This document shows positions 1-10,986 of a DNA stretch of 64,000 nt, piece after piece. Each line of letters begins with the position of its first letter. Position 1 is the first letter of the stretch. The position numbers were made by a program, and so were the translations under genes. The stretch comes from Cytospora piceicola (Eukaryota; Ascomycota; Sordariomycetes; Diaporthales; Cytosporaceae), in NCBI GenBank assembly GCA_023375675.1, contig JALQBC010000036.1, positions 124,001 through 188,000 of the forward strand, read 5' to 3'. Under the pieces are notes generated by a model. The model did not search any database. It saw nothing but the letters and a program-made list of their open reading frames with translations, and was not told the origin of the DNA.

Positions 1-790
1 CGCGCGCACAGGCCGAGATCTCTCACATCAGCCGGCTGATCATCGCGGGCAACTCGATAGCCGCCGCGAACCCCCGGACCGGCGAGACGGCCGGGGACAA
101 GAAGGCCGCGCAGAAGAAGTACGGCTACGACGCCAGCGCCTACAACGCCCAGCCCTCGCAGCAGCTCGACGACTTCCTCTCGGAGCTCCTGCCCAACATC
201 CCGGTGACCATGCTCCCGGGCGAGCACGACCCGGCCAACGCGAGCTTCCCCCAGCAGCCTGTGCATACAGCCATGTTCCCGCGGTCGAGAGAGTTTGCTC
301 CTACGCCGGGGTCGAAGGAGCCTGGGTGGTTTGATCCGGTCACGAATCCCTGGGAGGGAGAGCTCGATGGTTGGAGGGTACTCGGCACGGGTGGCCAGAA
401 CGTAGACGATATCTTCAAGTACATCGACAGTGAGGACCGGGTGGGGATGATGGAGGCCATGTGTCGGTGGCGGTGTAGTGCGCCAACCGCACCAGACACG
501 CTATGTAAGTCCCTTTTCTGGCGAGTTGGGCCGCACGATGTTGAGCCAGTCTGCTGACAAGACTATCAGGGTGCTATCCCTTCCAAGACGACGATCCGTT
601 CGTAATGAATGACTGTCCTCACGTCTACTTCGTTGGGTGTCAGCCCGAGTTTGGCACAAAAGTCATACAGGGAACCGATGGACAATCAGTCCGTCTCATT
701 GCCGTGCCATCGTTCTCCGAATCCAAAGAGATCGTACTGGTCGACTCGGAGACGCTAGAGGTGTCGCTGGTCAAGATCGCGACATCATAG
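1..790 (+). CDS. POL31: DNA polymerase delta small subunit (3' part)
   Basis: Partial gene; the 5' end lies outside the window. The visible exons are 1..504 (reading frame from base 3) and 570..790, joined across a 65-nt GTAAGT...CAG intron. They give the C-terminal ~240 residues of the non-catalytic B subunit of DNA polymerase delta (POLD2/Pol31/Cdc1). Family marks are IAGNS, the LPGEHDPAN segment of the degenerate calcineurin-like phosphoesterase fold, TSGQN-like 'GTGGQNVDD', APTAPDTL, and CPHVYFVGCQPEFGT near the end. The subunit bridges Pol3 to Pol32 in the lagging-strand replicase. The codon split by the intron reads TGG, giving TLWCYPF. The protein ends with a normal TAG at 788-790. The gene converges on its right-hand neighbour. 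Confidence 0.93.
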
Positions 791-1175
791 CGCACTATGC
801 TTTATTTGTATTTATGGAGAAAATTCGGGCGGACCTGGAAGGAGGGCATCATCTTTTGTAGAGCTGCTTGCCTTTGCATTTGCATTTGATTTTGGCATCG
901 TGATACCACCAAAGAGGAATATGGGAAGGTCAGACATACACACAAAAGCAATCGGGATCGGATTTTTATTAAAAAGGTGCATTTGCTCATTTACTCGTAT
1001 GCCTTCCTCATGCAGGCTCCATGTCTTATCCTACAGGTACTATCATTCCAGCCATGTTGCACTTCCTGAGTATATGCATCATCTCCGCTTCCGACTTGTA
1101 TAGCGTCTGCTTACCCGTGTAGCAGAAATGGCGAGACTTTACGAGACAATATGGCATACAGCCCCCCTGAAAGTA
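791..1175. other. Convergent intergenic (3' flanks)
   Basis: This is 385 bp between the stop of the Pol delta subunit gene and the stop of the minus-strand gene at 1176. It is AT-richer than its neighbours and probably holds both 3' UTRs. I see no coding or RNA gene in it. Confidence 0.6.
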
Positions 1176-3392
1176 TCAGGCGTCAGCGTCCTCGTAAATG
1201 TAGTCGTCGTCCTCGTTCAGATTGTCGCCCACTTCTTGATTAGCATAATCAGGCCGACCCCAAGCCGCCTCGAACTGCTCGAACCACTCCTGTTGAACTG
1301 CCAGCTCAGTGCCGTGACAGGCATTGCTGATCTGGGAGCTGAGCTGGTCAAGCCGACTGTTGGCCTTTTCAGCCTGCTCATATCGAATGAGATCACGCGT
1401 CTCCTCCTCACTGAGGCTGAAGCTGCCACCGTCGCGTTGAAGATTTCTTCTTTGGTATACCTCGAGATCGCTCACCTCGGAGCGCTTGTCGATTATGCAA
1501 CGCAAATTCTTGGACGTGTCGGAGTTGGTATTCGGGATGGACAAGTGGATTTGAACAAAACAAGTGTTCAGGGCCTTCAGGCCGGCGTTGACCAGACCGC
1601 CTTTCTCGAACCACCCGGCCATGGAGATAGTGTTGTCCTCCTGAATGCGAGGAGAAATGTTGATGGTCAGCTTTTGAAGACAGACGCCAGTGTCATTCAG
1701 AAAATCAAGCCCCCGAGCCAGCGCATCACCATATTTAGCCTCCGACCTATTCCACTCGACCAGAAGCTCCAAATTGCGGAAGTAACGGGCGTATTTCTCA
1801 ACAGCGATGTCGCGCGAACTGGGTGTATGGACCATCTTATCATCCTTGGTGTCCCTCACCAAGTATTGGAACACATTCTCAGCATAGAGCACCCACACAG
1901 CCTTCTCGAAGATAGGCCTGCTCACCGAGAGGATCGCCGGACACAGCCCCTCCCGCTTCTGGATCCTGGACAGCTGCGACCAGCTGTTCAGGACCTGGAT
2001 GGTACCCTGGGGGCGCAGGAGGTGGCGGTAGATCAGCTGGAGGACCTCCAGGGGCAGGCGCATGAAGAAGCACTTGTCGCCGATGGGGAGCTCGGGGCGC
2101 TGCGCCAGCCGTACCAGGAACTGGCGGGCCTTCTCGGATCGCGCCTGCAGGGTGACTATCTTCATGGGCTTGAGAAAGCGAGGGGATCTTGGGAGTGAGG
2201 ACCCCGCGGCGCGGGACCTTCGCGAGCGCTTGCATGGGGTCCAGTCTCCGTCACTGCCATCATCGTTGTCATCGACAGGGGAATCTTCGCTCGCTTCGCC
2301 CTGGCCCAGGGGCTGCCCGTCATCGACAAAGACATCATCGTTGGACGATTTGGGTGCAGAACCAGTCTTAACCATCACTGTTGGAATGATGATGGTGTTG
2401 GATGCCTCACCACCATGATGGCTCGATGCCTCCGGTCGCTCGTCGGTGTTGCTGGCCTTTGCTTCGACGCTCCTGTCGCTAACGGCATCCCTCCGAGGCG
2501 TAATGGGGTCAGCGCCACCACCCCTGGACACCGGTGCAGGTCGCTCATGGCTGACAGGGACTGCCAGTGCCTCCTCGTGGGAGCTGCTGGGTCTCTTGGG
2601 CCCCTGGTTTGTAGTCTCGGGTCCATGAACGACATTTCCCTGTCTGATCGCACCTCGTCGAGGCAGGTCAAAGGCAAGGTCGTTATTGGGCACCGGATTA
2701 GGCAAGCCAAGGTTATGGGAAGGCGCACTGCGGCTAGCGCGGGACGGGGTGGTGGGCTCAAGGGCTGTGACAGGTCTTAGAACCCGACTGGTGTTTGGAT
2801 TCTGTGGACGAGCCGATGCAGTATAGAAATCAGCTTCACTTGTCAAGTCGATAACCACGCGAGGCTTGTGGAGACGAGAAGCCAGTGGACTAGTGGGGCC
2901 ATCCTGCAGTGTGAGGTCGATGAACTCAGGCTTCTGGCGGACAGGGACAGTGTCAGGTACGAAGTGCTTGTATCGAAAAGGCGTCACGGTAATGTTCGAG
3001 AGAAAGCCAGGAGTGTACTGTGAGGATCCGGTGGACGGCTTGGCCGGGGTGGATGGGGCAGTGCGAACTCGGTTGTTGTCGAAAGCACCCGAAATCTTGC
3101 GTGTCGCCGTTATTTGGATATCAGGATCCTCTGCCTTGTTTGGAGAGCCTCGGGGGCGCTTGTTAGACTCGCTCTGGGGTTCGTCCTTTGCGGGTCTCTT
3201 TCGCGTTTGACCGAGGGGTAGGGCAAACGTGGGAAGGGATGCTGCGTTGCCGAAACGATTGGTGGTTGCTCTGGATTGAGGCTCCGTCCTTGCATAATCG
3301 AGTTGCTGCGCCGTACTGGTACGGTTTTGCTTTGAGCCAGCATCCCCCTTGATGGCATCCCCCTTGATTAAATCCCATAGTGGTGGAGGCAT
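1176..3392 (-). CDS. Disordered protein with SUMO-interacting-like motifs and F-box-like segment
   Basis: Single-exon 738-residue protein starting at ATG 3392. Residues 1-435 are Ser/Pro/Arg-rich and probably disordered. Within them, FIDLTL (about 157-162) and VVIDLT (about 179-184) match the hydrophobic core of SUMO-interacting motifs, and each is followed by acidic or phosphorylatable residues. An acidic patch lies near 370-385, followed by basic KRSRRSR (388-394), a possible nuclear localisation signal. From about 443 the protein becomes ordered: FMRLPLEVLQLIYRHLL resembles the F-box or F-box-like helix of fungal proteins, followed by a conserved-looking alpha-helical region. The C-terminus is acidic. 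I do not recognise a named family. A nuclear adaptor for SUMOylated or ubiquitin-linked partners is inference only. Confidence 0.75.
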   Translation of the reverse strand: MPPPLWDLIKGDAIKGDAGSKQNRTSTAQQLDYARTEPQSRATTNRFGNAASLPTFALPLGQTRKRPAKDEPQSESNKRPRGSPNKAEDPDIQITATRKISGAFDNNRVRTAPSTPAKPSTGSSQYTPGFLSNITVTPFRYKHFVPDTVPVRQKPEFIDLTLQDGPTSPLASRLHKPRVVIDLTSEADFYTASARPQNPNTSRVLRPVTALEPTTPSRASRSAPSHNLGLPNPVPNNDLAFDLPRRGAIRQGNVVHGPETTNQGPKRPSSSHEEALAVPVSHERPAPVSRGGGADPITPRRDAVSDRSVEAKASNTDERPEASSHHGGEASNTIIIPTVMVKTGSAPKSSNDDVFVDDGQPLGQGEASEDSPVDDNDDGSDGDWTPCKRSRRSRAAGSSLPRSPRFLKPMKIVTLQARSEKARQFLVRLAQRPELPIGDKCFFMRLPLEVLQLIYRHLLRPQGTIQVLNSWSQLSRIQKREGLCPAILSVSRPIFEKAVWVLYAENVFQYLVRDTKDDKMVHTPSSRDIAVEKYARYFRNLELLVEWNRSEAKYGDALARGLDFLNDTGVCLQKLTINISPRIQEDNTISMAGWFEKGGLVNAGLKALNTCFVQIHLSIPNTNSDTSKNLRCIIDKRSEVSDLEVYQRRNLQRDGGSFSLSEEETRDLIRYEQAEKANSRLDQLSSQISNACHGTELAVQQEWFEQFEAAWGRPDYANQEVGDNLNEDDDYIYEDADA

Positions 3393-5310
3393 CCTGAAGT
3401 TGTCTTTAGGGTGTCAGACATGGTGTCAAGCTACCTTGATGGTCTGGATTGGGATCCCGGGAGAAACAAGGAGAGGGGGCTGCTTGCATGTGGACTCTAA
3501 GAATGGGAGAGTTCTTGACAATGTTTTCTTGTGGGACTTACTCCGAGAATGATGATTCCTAGATGTTCATCTAAGCTTGACAGGGCTGGAAGAGCAATGT
3601 TGGTTTGGTACCACAGCTAGTGATTCATCAAATGCCAGCTTGGAGTGTTATACTGAGCATGTAAGCTGAAGCCTCTGTGAGCACTTGAGTGTATTCAGAG
3701 AGGAAATGGGATGTATCCGGAGGGTTGACTGTCAGAGATGGACTGCTGTGTTACTTGTTTGTGGTGGTAACCACAGTGGTGGATTGGGAAGGGGGTTGGC
3801 AACGAGCCGGAAAGGTGGGTTGAAGTTGGGTTTGCTGGGTGACTGAAGTCCATACAAGAGACTGCTAGCAAGAGATACTTCCCCACCGTACGATAGATGC
3901 AGTTTCTTCTATAATTCTATTTATCCGGCCTGATGTATGCTATGATGTCGTCTATCTAACCCCCCTCCCCTATGATGTCGTTCATCCTCCATGGTATCTC
4001 CATCTGTCATACGATCTCATGGATGGCTATAATAATCCAGAGTTGGTCCTGGACAAGTAGTAACATCCTATTTTGGAACCATCTTTTTTATTTATTTCTA
4101 TACCCCTTCATGAAAGGCACTGTGCCTCCCCAAGCTCCAGGCTCAACCATCAGGCCACAAGAGCACAGAACTGCCAGTGTTATGTGAAGCTATTCTCCCG
4201 TAGCATATCCAATTGTACACAAGGATGTGCTTCAAACATGCAGGCTTTATTACCTGCAACTGATTCATTACCTTCCCTAGCTAAGCAACAGCCATAACTC
4301 ACTTTCCTATTTGTATAGTGATGTTCTCACAGGGTCATGGCATCCGGTAACTCTAGATCTTCGAGATACTTGACACAATTCCTCCACCTGGAAACAACAC
4401 TTTACTTGGCTTGACATGAACATACATCCCGTACATATACCACTTTCATAGCTAGTTGTGCCGCAGTATTGATGAGTTGGGGAGATGTGGTTGTGATCTG
4501 GCTTTTGAGTCTTGCAACTTCCTCAACCATTTGGGATCATATTCCATTCCAGTATGCATCAGGCTCCAAACTCCCAGAGACACACTCAATAAATGAAGGA
4601 AAACAATTGACACTCCACCTGGAGCAACTAACTCCAGTCTCTAGTGTTGATCGGCCCCCCCCCCCACCCCCCGAGCACCCTACCCAAGACGAGCAAGCAA
4701 GCCCTTTCCTGGGCTAACACTTGCAGCCCCACGAAACCGGTTGGCAGCAAGAGGTAACGCTTGTTGAGTAAGAAAAGTAGTGGTGATATCTCGATGCTTC
4801 CGCTGGCCTGGAGGTCGCGCAGTCGAGCGAATGATCGATTACGCTGCGGACGCCCTCATAATCGAGGAGTTTGTCGACCTCCACCCAGCTGGCCAGCAGA
4901 CATCAAGAGCGTTCAGCTGCTGGTGGCCGTGTTCCAGAATAGACGATAGGACTTAGATAAGTGAGAGCGAGGCAATAAAGCTTATATCGTATCTTGTGAT
5001 TGATGTGGTAGGTACGCAGTTGGAGTTGGAGTGACCGAGGTCGTCAATATGCCAAATACGGCAATGCCGGTCTCGGAGCCGATAGGTTGGCCGGTGTCAG
5101 AGGCTCGGCTCCGGGATCCGGCCCCGGCCCACATCTCTTCCGGAATGCGCATCTGCGCAGTGTCCTGTTGTGTTAAGTAGATATTTGTAGTCAACGACAT
5201 ACACTCGAGTACCTATCTATATATTCGAGCCTCCTCAGCCAATACGTTCTCTGGGCTGGCTCAGACGATGAACCCAGTACAGCATTTTAAGACCTCGAAA
5301 TATCTTTGAA
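3393..5310. other. Divergent intergenic / promoter region
   Basis: This is 1.9 kb between the starts of the minus-strand gene at 3392 and the dehydratase at 5311, so it should hold both promoters. It contains a C-rich homopolymer run near 4654-4672 and several short ORFs without coding character. No gene is supported. Confidence 0.6.
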
Positions 5311-6439
5311 ATGGGATCAGCGTCCAATCACCCCCCGATACCATGGATAGAGACACCATGTATCTATTCGGCGCCTTTATCCCAGGCAGCTGGCTGGTTA
5401 GCGTTATTCCCCAAAGCTGCGATATACCCGCTCCTCCGGGAATAGATGCTGATAACTCAATAGCAATATCTACCTCAAACTGGAGAACCTCCAGCCCTCA
5501 GGGTCCTTCAAGTCTCGCGGCATAGGCAACCTCATGTTCCGGGCCGTTGAGTCCGCCCCAGCCACCCCGTCGTCCGCTTCAGAAGACGTCCACTTCTACT
5601 CGTCCTCAGGCGGCAACGCGGGTCTGGCCTGCGCGACGGCGGCCAGGACCCTCGGCCGGCCCGCGACCGTCGTCGTCCCGTTGACCACGTCGCCGCTCAT
5701 GGTGGGCAAACTCCGCGACCTCGGCGCCGACGTGGTCCAGGTCGGGGAGAACTGGGCCGCGGCAGACAGGCACCTGCGGGAGGCCAGCATGCCTGAGTTT
5801 GAGAGGGGCCACCCCGGGTCGAGAGCGGTCTACGTGCCGCCCTTTGACCACAAGGACATTTGGGACGGCGCGGAGACGATGGTCGACGAGCTGGAGACAC
5901 AGATGCCGCGGTCGCCCCACCTGAAGTTCGATGGTATCGTGTGCAGCGTTGGCGGGGGCGGCTTGCTGTGCGGCATCATGCAGGGCGTCCACAGGCTCCG
6001 GAATTCGGGCTACGGACGACCGAAGGTCCTGGCCGTGGAAACGAAAGGCGGAGACAGCCTCAACGCGAGCGTCAAGGCCGGGGAGCTGGTCACGCTGCCC
6101 GCCATCACTACCATCGCGACGTCCCTGGGTGCAACCCGAGTTGCGGAGGAAGCGTTTGCGTGGACACGGCGCTTCGGCGCGGACCTGATAAGTGCGGTGG
6201 TTACGGACCGGGAGGCCGTGGTTGCGATGACGAGGTTCCTGGACGATGCGAGGATATTGGTGGAGAGTGCCTGCGGCGCGACGATTGCGGCTGTCTACAA
6301 TGGCGATCTGAGGAATTATCTTGGTAAAGGGTTGACGGATGAGGACTGGGCCGACAAGAATGTCGTCCTTGTTGTCTGCGGCGGCTCCAATATTAATCTG
6401 AGCATGTTGGAGAAATACAGGAAGGAGTTTAGTGTTTAG
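5311..6439 (+). CDS. CHA1: L-serine/L-threonine dehydratase (PLP-dependent)
   Basis: Exons 5311..5396 and 5464..6439 give 353 residues. The 67-nt intron has a GTTAGC donor, a GCTGATAAC branch-like site and an ATAG acceptor. Splicing restores the family N-terminus: PWIETP at 11-16, AAGCNIYLKLEN at 26-37, and PSGSFKSRG with the Schiff-base lysine at K45. The phosphate-binding glycine loop SSGGNAG (76-82) and a second glycine-rich stretch SVGGGGLLCG (from 190) follow. These are fold-type II PLP enzyme features typical of cytosolic Cha1-like L-serine/threonine ammonia-lyase, which makes pyruvate or 2-oxobutyrate plus ammonia. The length fits the family. The start was chosen because ATG 5311 is in frame with PWIETP and close to it. 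The body is GC-richer than its upstream flank. Confidence 0.93.
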
Positions 6440-6866
6440 AACATGTGTCGGTTATTGGTTTAGGGGCTCAAGTCTCGGGCCACATAGATATCCGGGAATT
6501 AAGCGGACACCTAGATGTCCACTATCCCATACGATGGAGGATGAGGAGCTCTTTGGTCGAGACACTGACTATGTATTGTCGATCTTCCGGTCGTCCTGGA
6601 TAAGCTGCATTTTTGTGGAGACGGCTGGCAAGAGTCCAACAAACATGATGAGAAGATGACGCAGATGGTGATCGATTACGCTCAGCAGCATATAGCAAGA
6701 TAATAGACTCGATCGAGATAGGTATCAAGAGCCAGGGGCTCATACTTAAAGCCGGCCTCACAGCTTTTGATCCCATGTGCCAAGTGAACTGATTTATTAT
6801 CGCCCGCACTGCTGTAGCCCCGAGAACTGCCTTGTCTGATACCAACACCAACACGTACATATCACA
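6440..6866. other. Intergenic, promoter of small downstream gene
   Basis: This is 427 bp between two plus-strand genes. It presumably holds the dehydratase 3' UTR and the promoter of the gene at 6867. Nothing else is recognised. Confidence 0.5.
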
Positions 6867-7262
6867 ATGACAACCCCTAGGACACTCGTCAAGCGAGCAA
6901 CAGCCGCGCCCTCCCTCGCCCTCTGCAAGACGACAATAGCCCGCGCAGCTGGTAAGCTTCCTAGATCTTACCAAACTGACAAGGCATCGTTCATCTCAAA
7001 ACTAGGAAACGGACGGGCTAATGATCCTGTAGTGATTGCACCTGGTCCTGCGTCCATCCAATGCTTCTCCAGTGACACAAAGGACGATGTACCTCGGACA
7101 TCCACTGGTGAGCCGCAGAAGCTGAACAACTTTGCAGCGGAGGTTAGCAAGAAGATGTCGAAGGCCGCTCCAGGCGGAGAGTCTTCGAGTCCTGCGGTGA
7201 GCGGCGATGGCCAGGGAAGTGACAATGAGGCTGAGAAGAGAAATCCTGGAGAGAAGGAGTAA
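6867..7262 (+). CDS. Small hypothetical protein, probable mitochondrial presequence
   Basis: The open frame is 131 codons without splicing. A good 54-nt intron (6952..7005, GTAAGC...CTAG with a CTGAC branch-like site) is a multiple of three, so both forms stay in frame; the spliced product is 113 residues and I favour it. The N-terminus (TTPRTLVKRATAAPSLALCK) is basic, hydroxylated and free of acids, like a mitochondrial targeting peptide. The rest is hydrophilic and low-complexity, ending in charged EAEKRNPGEKE, with one short possible helix (LNNFAAEVSKKMSKA). I recognise no family. The NAT9-like gene converges on it with only 139 bp between stops. Confidence 0.6.
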   Translation: MTTPRTLVKRATAAPSLALCKTTIARAAGKLPRSYQTDKASFISKLGNGRANDPVVIAPGPASIQCFSSDTKDDVPRTSTGEPQKLNNFAAEVSKKMSKAAPGGESSSPAVSGDGQGSDNEAEKRNPGEKE

Positions 7263-7401
7263 TATTAGATTTACGGTTTCCTCTGGCTCGATAATGAACA
7301 CGTGATGTTCGAGACTCTGCAATGCATTAGAGACCATGACCTGCGATACAAAGAGGTGTTCTGTATCAAGAAGGACCAACGGCTTTCACATCAGAGTGTA
7401 G

Positions 7402-8309
7402 TCAATTGACTGGCCGGCTGTAGTCTAGCACTCGGTGCCCATCGGGTGGCAACGCCAGGCGATCAAGGTCCTCCAGCACCAATTTGATCTCTCCAAAGTA
7501 ATTAACGTCCCCCTCCTGCACGAACCCAAGGCTCTTGAATAGCGAGATGCTGTGCGCATTTGTTGCCTTGATCTTGGCCATGAAAAGCTTGAGCTTCAGC
7601 CGCGGTGCCCCCTCCATCTGCCCAGAGGATGAGGACTGGTACTCGCCGAGAATTGCGTCGAGGTTCGACCATATATAATGTAGGAACGTCGAGACGGCAA
7701 CTTTCCCGAGTCCTCGTCCCCGGTCGTTCTGGCTCGCGATCATGATGTCGACCTCACCGGTGCAGTAACTCTGCTGGGCTTGAGCGTTCGCATTGGCCCC
7801 GTGCTGCTCATCCTCCTCCTCGTCCCAGGGGTAGAGGAAGAAGTTGATATCGCCGATCATCTTGTCAGGGATATCCACCTCGCCCGCATGGACCAATGTC
7901 TTGGACCCGTCGCCGCCCGTGAAGGGCTGGCATAAAATGAAGGTAAGTTTGTCGTGCGACTCGCGCCAGGATTCTTGGTTCTCGTATTCCTCCTCCAGCG
8001 TGAGCGGCTCAGAAGCCGTGGCTTCCTGTATGGCCTGATACTGAACGTCAGTTATGTTGAAGGATGATGCAAAGACCCCTCACTAAATAGCAGGATTCCG
8101 AGCACGAAAATTGGGGCTGATATGATTGAGAACTTACAGGATCACTCATCCATTCGTGGTATCGCGGGACATGACGGCGGTCGTATGGCACAAGCAGCAC
8201 CTTGGGAGTTGAAATTGCTGTTCTCAGTCTGTCATGTTAGCTCCAATCAAAATGGAAAACCCAAGCCGAGACCTATGGGCCGCTTGCCTGTGTTTTCGTT
8301 CAGTTTCAT
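7402..8309 (-). CDS. NAT9: NAT9-like N-acetyltransferase (GNAT fold)
   Basis: Three exons on the minus strand: 8288..8309, 8138..8217 and 7402..8034, giving 244 residues. The N-terminus MKLNENTAISTPKVLLVPY has the same spacing as animal NAT9 proteins. It is followed by VPRYHEWMSDP, TASEPLTLEEEY and the GNAT acetyl-CoA loop RGRGLGK at about 139-145, then the LFKSLGF motif near the C-terminus. The first intron (8218..8287) appears to use a GC donor (CAG|GCAAGC). A GT donor 15 nt downstream would also keep frame but adds five residues at a place where the family has none. The second intron (8035..8137) is ordinary GT-AG. The substrate is unknown here. Animal NAT9 is described as microtubule-associated, but that role should not be assumed in a fungus. 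Confidence 0.88.
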
Positions 8310-8634
8310 GATGAGGTTTTGGTGTTGCTGGTTGAGAGCGAATGAGATCTGTTAAAGGTGAAAATTCCGGATCTCATTTGCGGCTCCCCAGATTTTTGGG
8401 CGGTTGGTTGGCCACAGTGAGAAACACGCAAACAGGCCAAGCAAACATGCACTCGACACCAATACTTCCCAGCTATATAGTTGCAAGGGATTCCACGCAG
8501 AGCTTTGCTGTCTTATGAACCATATTTATACATATTTTACATGAGCTAAGTAGAAGGCTCCTCGGTCACAACGGCTTATATGCCTGTACATATACAACAT
8601 GAATTCTGGCTCCACTCGTCTCGGTTGGAATGCT
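8310..8634. other. Intergenic between two minus-strand genes
   Basis: This is 325 bp holding the 3' flank of the methionyl-tRNA synthetase gene and the promoter of the NAT9-like gene. No other feature is seen. Confidence 0.5.
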
Positions 8635-10539
8635 TCAAGTTTCCACCTCGAGAGGAGGGAACAACCCATCATGAGCAGTCGTCCCGGGGTTTCTCAGCGG
8701 CTTTCCATAAGTATGATCCTTGCCCAGGCCCAAATACTCGAAAGTTCTCTTCGTCTCCGAGACACCCAGTACATCTAGCAAATGCGCTGCCTTGTCCGGT
8801 ATGAAGGGCTGCAGTAGGATGCCCATATTACGCAGCGACTCCGCCGTGACATAAATCGTCCGGCCCCTCAGATTCCTCAGCCTCAGCTGTTCCTCTGGTT
8901 TTGCATCGGGAAGCTTCTTTCCTATGGACCAAGGTGCCATTTCAGTAATGAATCTGTTGGTCTATTATTTGTGTCAGTAATTCAGTCTCGGTCGCGATTG
9001 AGATGGTGCGTTTTTGCTTACCTCGAATCCTACTTCGACGAGCTCTTTGAGCGCCCGTCGAGGATCTGGCTTTTCCATATACGTCTCCATAACTTGACAA
9101 AGGCCAGCTATGTGTGCCTCCTGAACACGGATAAGCTCGGCCTCGCGTTCTTCAAGCCTTGATGCGTGAAAGTCAGTAGACAGTATGGGAGCGGCCTGGA
9201 CACACTCCCTCAAATTCCACGCCTTGCTGCGCACAACCCGGCTCAAGAGATTTCCAAAGGTGCCCTGGAGGAGCTTCTTGTACCTCTCCGCAATAATATG
9301 GTTGTCGTAGTCTGCATCGTTGTCGATGCCGCCGTCGTGCATCATGAAGAATCTCATCGTGTCGAGCCCCCACCGTTCGATGGCGTAGTACGGATTGACG
9401 ACATTGCCTACGGACTTAGACATCTTCTTGCCACTCATTGTCCAATGTGCGTGGCTGAGGAGCTTTTTTGGTGGTGGGATGTCTACAGCCAGCAGGAGAG
9501 CGGGCCAGTACACGCCGTGGAAACGAAGAATGTCCTTCCCTATGACGTGCACGTCCGCTGGCCATCCGCCCTCGAATTCTTTGCCTGGTATCCAGCTTGG
9601 GAAGCCAGCCTTGGTAAGGTAGTTTATAAGAGCGTCAACCCAGACGTAAATGGTCTGACTTTCGTCTCCAGGAACGCGAATACCCCAGGTCAAGCGACTT
9701 GACGGCCTCGATATTGAAAGATCCTCGAGGTTGTTCTTCACCCACTCCACCACCTCGCGCATCCTCGCCTTTGGGACAATCCACTCGGGGTTTTTCTCAT
9801 AGAAATCAAGGAGTTGGTCCTTCAAGGCCGTCATTCGGAAGTGGTAGTTCTTCTCTTCTGTCCACTCCACCAAATTTCCAGTCTCAATGGAAGCAACAGA
9901 CACCTCGCCGGTCATAGGGTCGACTTTCCTCTCAAGCATAGACTCGGGGTAGAAAGTCTCATCGCTCACACAGTACCAGCCCTCGTGCTTGGACTCGTAA
10001 ATCAGTCCTTTCTCCTTGAGTAAGAACCAAAAATGCCGGACGGCCTCCTTGTGGTCCTCGTCCGTTGTCCGGATGAAGAAGTCGTTGGCCATGTGGATCT
10101 TGGCAGCCAGGTCCTTGAACTTCTCGGCCTGGATGTCGCACCATTTCTTCGGCGGCGTGTCGTTGTTGGCTGCGGCCTGTTGGACTTTCATCCCATGCTC
10201 GTCTGTGCCTGTCAGGAGGAGAGACTTCTGGCCTTTAAGCGCATGCCACCTTTTCAGCACATCGGCGAGGATCATGGTGTACATATGACCAATGTGTGGT
10301 GAAGCATTGACGTAGAATATCGGCGTCGTCACATAAAATGGCTTCGTATCCAGGCCTGCTGCCGGTTGTGCGGCCGGTGTCCCTGCAACCGCTGCTGGAG
10401 CAGTCGCATAACCGCGAGATCTAGGCGATCTGAAGGGAACATTGTAACGGCACGACGAACATGTCCAGACAGGTCGTCGGAGAGCAGCTGAGCGTAGACT
10501 CGCCAGCCTGCTAGCTGGAAGATGAAGTATTCTGTCCAT
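8635..10539 (-). CDS. MSM1: Methionyl-tRNA synthetase, mitochondrial
   Basis: Exons 9022..10539 and 8635..8961 (minus) give about 614 residues. The 60-nt intron (8962..9021, GTAAGC...ATAG) joins VGFE to TNRFITEMAPW, the usual family continuation. The class I synthetase signatures are present: HIGH at 82-85 within NASPHIGHMYT, and KMSKS at 372-376 within SGKKMSKSVGN. The first ~60 residues are Arg/Ser/Ala-rich and acid-poor (RLASLRSAALRRP...), a typical mitochondrial presequence. The zinc-knuckle insert of bacterial long-form MetRS is not evident, as in other mitochondrial enzymes. The enzyme charges organellar tRNA-Met, including the initiator. The start ATG at 10539 is the first in frame. 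The gene is divergent from the NTF2-like gene. Confidence 0.95.
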
Positions 10540-10986
10540 CGAGTCTCATCCTACTCCTGTGATCTGACAATCAGGAGACAAAACACCACAGTCAAAAGGG
10601 CTTCTATAAAGAGCTTCCAGTCACAAAAGCCCAATCGATAAGCCATGTGTAAGTTCAATGCTGCGATAACTGTCAGATAAGGTGACGGCCGCTAAATGTC
10701 CCACTAATTCCCCCGGGACGGCCGCCTGTTGCAATGCGCCGCACTGTCCACTTTCGTGAAAGTCAACAATAAAAGTCTCCATCAACATTAAGACAGCCAA
10801 CTCGTTTCCTCGCGTCTCTACACACCCAGCGAACCGTCAAGCACTCTAAATACCATCTATCCACCCGTATTCTACGCCTCATTACCGTCCAACCCATTCA
10901 GTCAAACAGCGACCCGGTAGCGTACACCACGGCTATCAGCCGATGCAGCAAGCCTCCTCCTCCAACATACCGGAACCGAATCCACT
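10540..10986. promoter_or_regulatory. Divergent promoter region (MSM1 / NTF2-like)
   Basis: This is 447 bp separating two divergently oriented start codons, so both promoters must lie here. I see no single convincing motif and no gene. Confidence 0.5.

Noticed and set aside
4832..6682. 14-nt direct repeat TGATCGATTACGCT at 4832 and 6669 flanking the dehydratase gene
   Set aside because: In 64 kb several 14-mers are expected to recur by chance, and no insertion structure accompanies it.
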